A program made the translations under genes and the position numbers. The notes under the pieces were generated by a model. That model was not told the DNA's origin and made no database searches. It worked only from the letters and a program-made list of their open reading frames with translations. From Prorocentrum cordatum (taxonomy: Eukaryota; Sar; Dinophyceae; Prorocentrales; Prorocentraceae), in the NCBI GenBank assembly GCA_963575745.1, contig CAUYUJ010016144.1, forward strand, positions 163,240 through 227,239: DNA of 64,000 nt. The letters run 5' to 3'. Below are positions 63,906 through 64,000 of the stretch, piece by piece (positions within the stretch are counted from its first letter, which is position 1; each line of letters opens with the position of its first letter).

Positions 63906-64000
63906 CATTGCGGAAGAGGTCCAGGGAGTACAGCCAACACGCTGACATGAGGAGCGCTTTGGGTTCGGAAGGGGCTCGCTGTTCCTTGGGTCACTCCGAG

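Noticed and set aside
1-64000. tRNA, 5S or large rRNA genes
   Set aside because: No tRNA-like B-box with cloverleaf flanks and no conserved rRNA core was found; GGTTCGAT words at 15243 and 18258 lack the rest of a tRNA.
1-64000. CRISPR arrays or bacterial operons
   Set aside because: Repeats here are contiguous or degenerate without unique spacers, and there is no operon-like gene packing or ribosome-binding-site pattern.

Overview
The window looks like nuclear DNA of a dinoflagellate. Four signs support this. (1) On the minus strand at 36531-36557 a 16-nt exact match to the 3' end of the dinoflagellate spliced leader, GCCATTTTGGCTCAAG, is preceded by a second, truncated copy: the mark of a trans-spliced mRNA that was reverse-transcribed and reinserted. 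(2) A plastid fibrillin-type gene (9.2-10.5 kb) has an intron made almost entirely of a long inverted-repeat, introner-like element. (3) Several non-LTR retrotransposon copies are present, in varying decay. (4) The DNA is GC-rich and dominated by microsatellites and minisatellites. I cannot name the genus. No bacterial features, rRNA, tRNA or CRISPR were seen.

Layout. 0-8.9 kb: repeats, including a higher-order array (2.2-6.2 kb) punctuated by (CAA)n tracts and a 21-bp minisatellite. 8.9-10.9 kb: the fibrillin gene, two introner-like elements and a short membrane-anchor exon. 12.4 kb: a possible integrase relic. 13.5-20.3 kb: a tandem duplication with 2,957-bp offset, each copy carrying a 90-bp satellite. 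22.6-24.3 kb: an unidentified minus-strand gene whose frame breaks mostly fall at homopolymers. 24.6-26.0 kb: a reverse-transcriptase relic with a Cys/His tail. 26.2-29.5 kb: microsatellites. 29.7-34.7 kb: a nearly complete APE-type non-LTR element with ORF1 and ORF2, each broken once. 35.4-38.2 kb: three relics of that element plus the spliced-leader retrogene. 39-44 kb: simple and dispersed repeats, a (GGA)-loop hairpin and a third introner-like element. 44.7-45.5 kb: an unidentified broken minus-strand gene. 46-58 kb: simple repeats with two weak terminal exons. 58.1-60.0 kb: a second relic of the Cys/His-tail retroelement. 60-64 kb: more repeats.

Functionally, the only gene assigned to a cellular role is the fibrillin (plastid lipid/plastoglobule protein). 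Most other protein-like sequence is retroelement-derived. The recurring theme is reverse transcription: two non-LTR lineages, a retroposed trans-spliced mRNA and a possible integrase. Where I say frameshift I mean that a convincing reading moves to another frame; whether that is real decay, an unrecognised intron or a long-read indel cannot be told from sequence alone. Homology calls come from recalled family motifs, not from searches.
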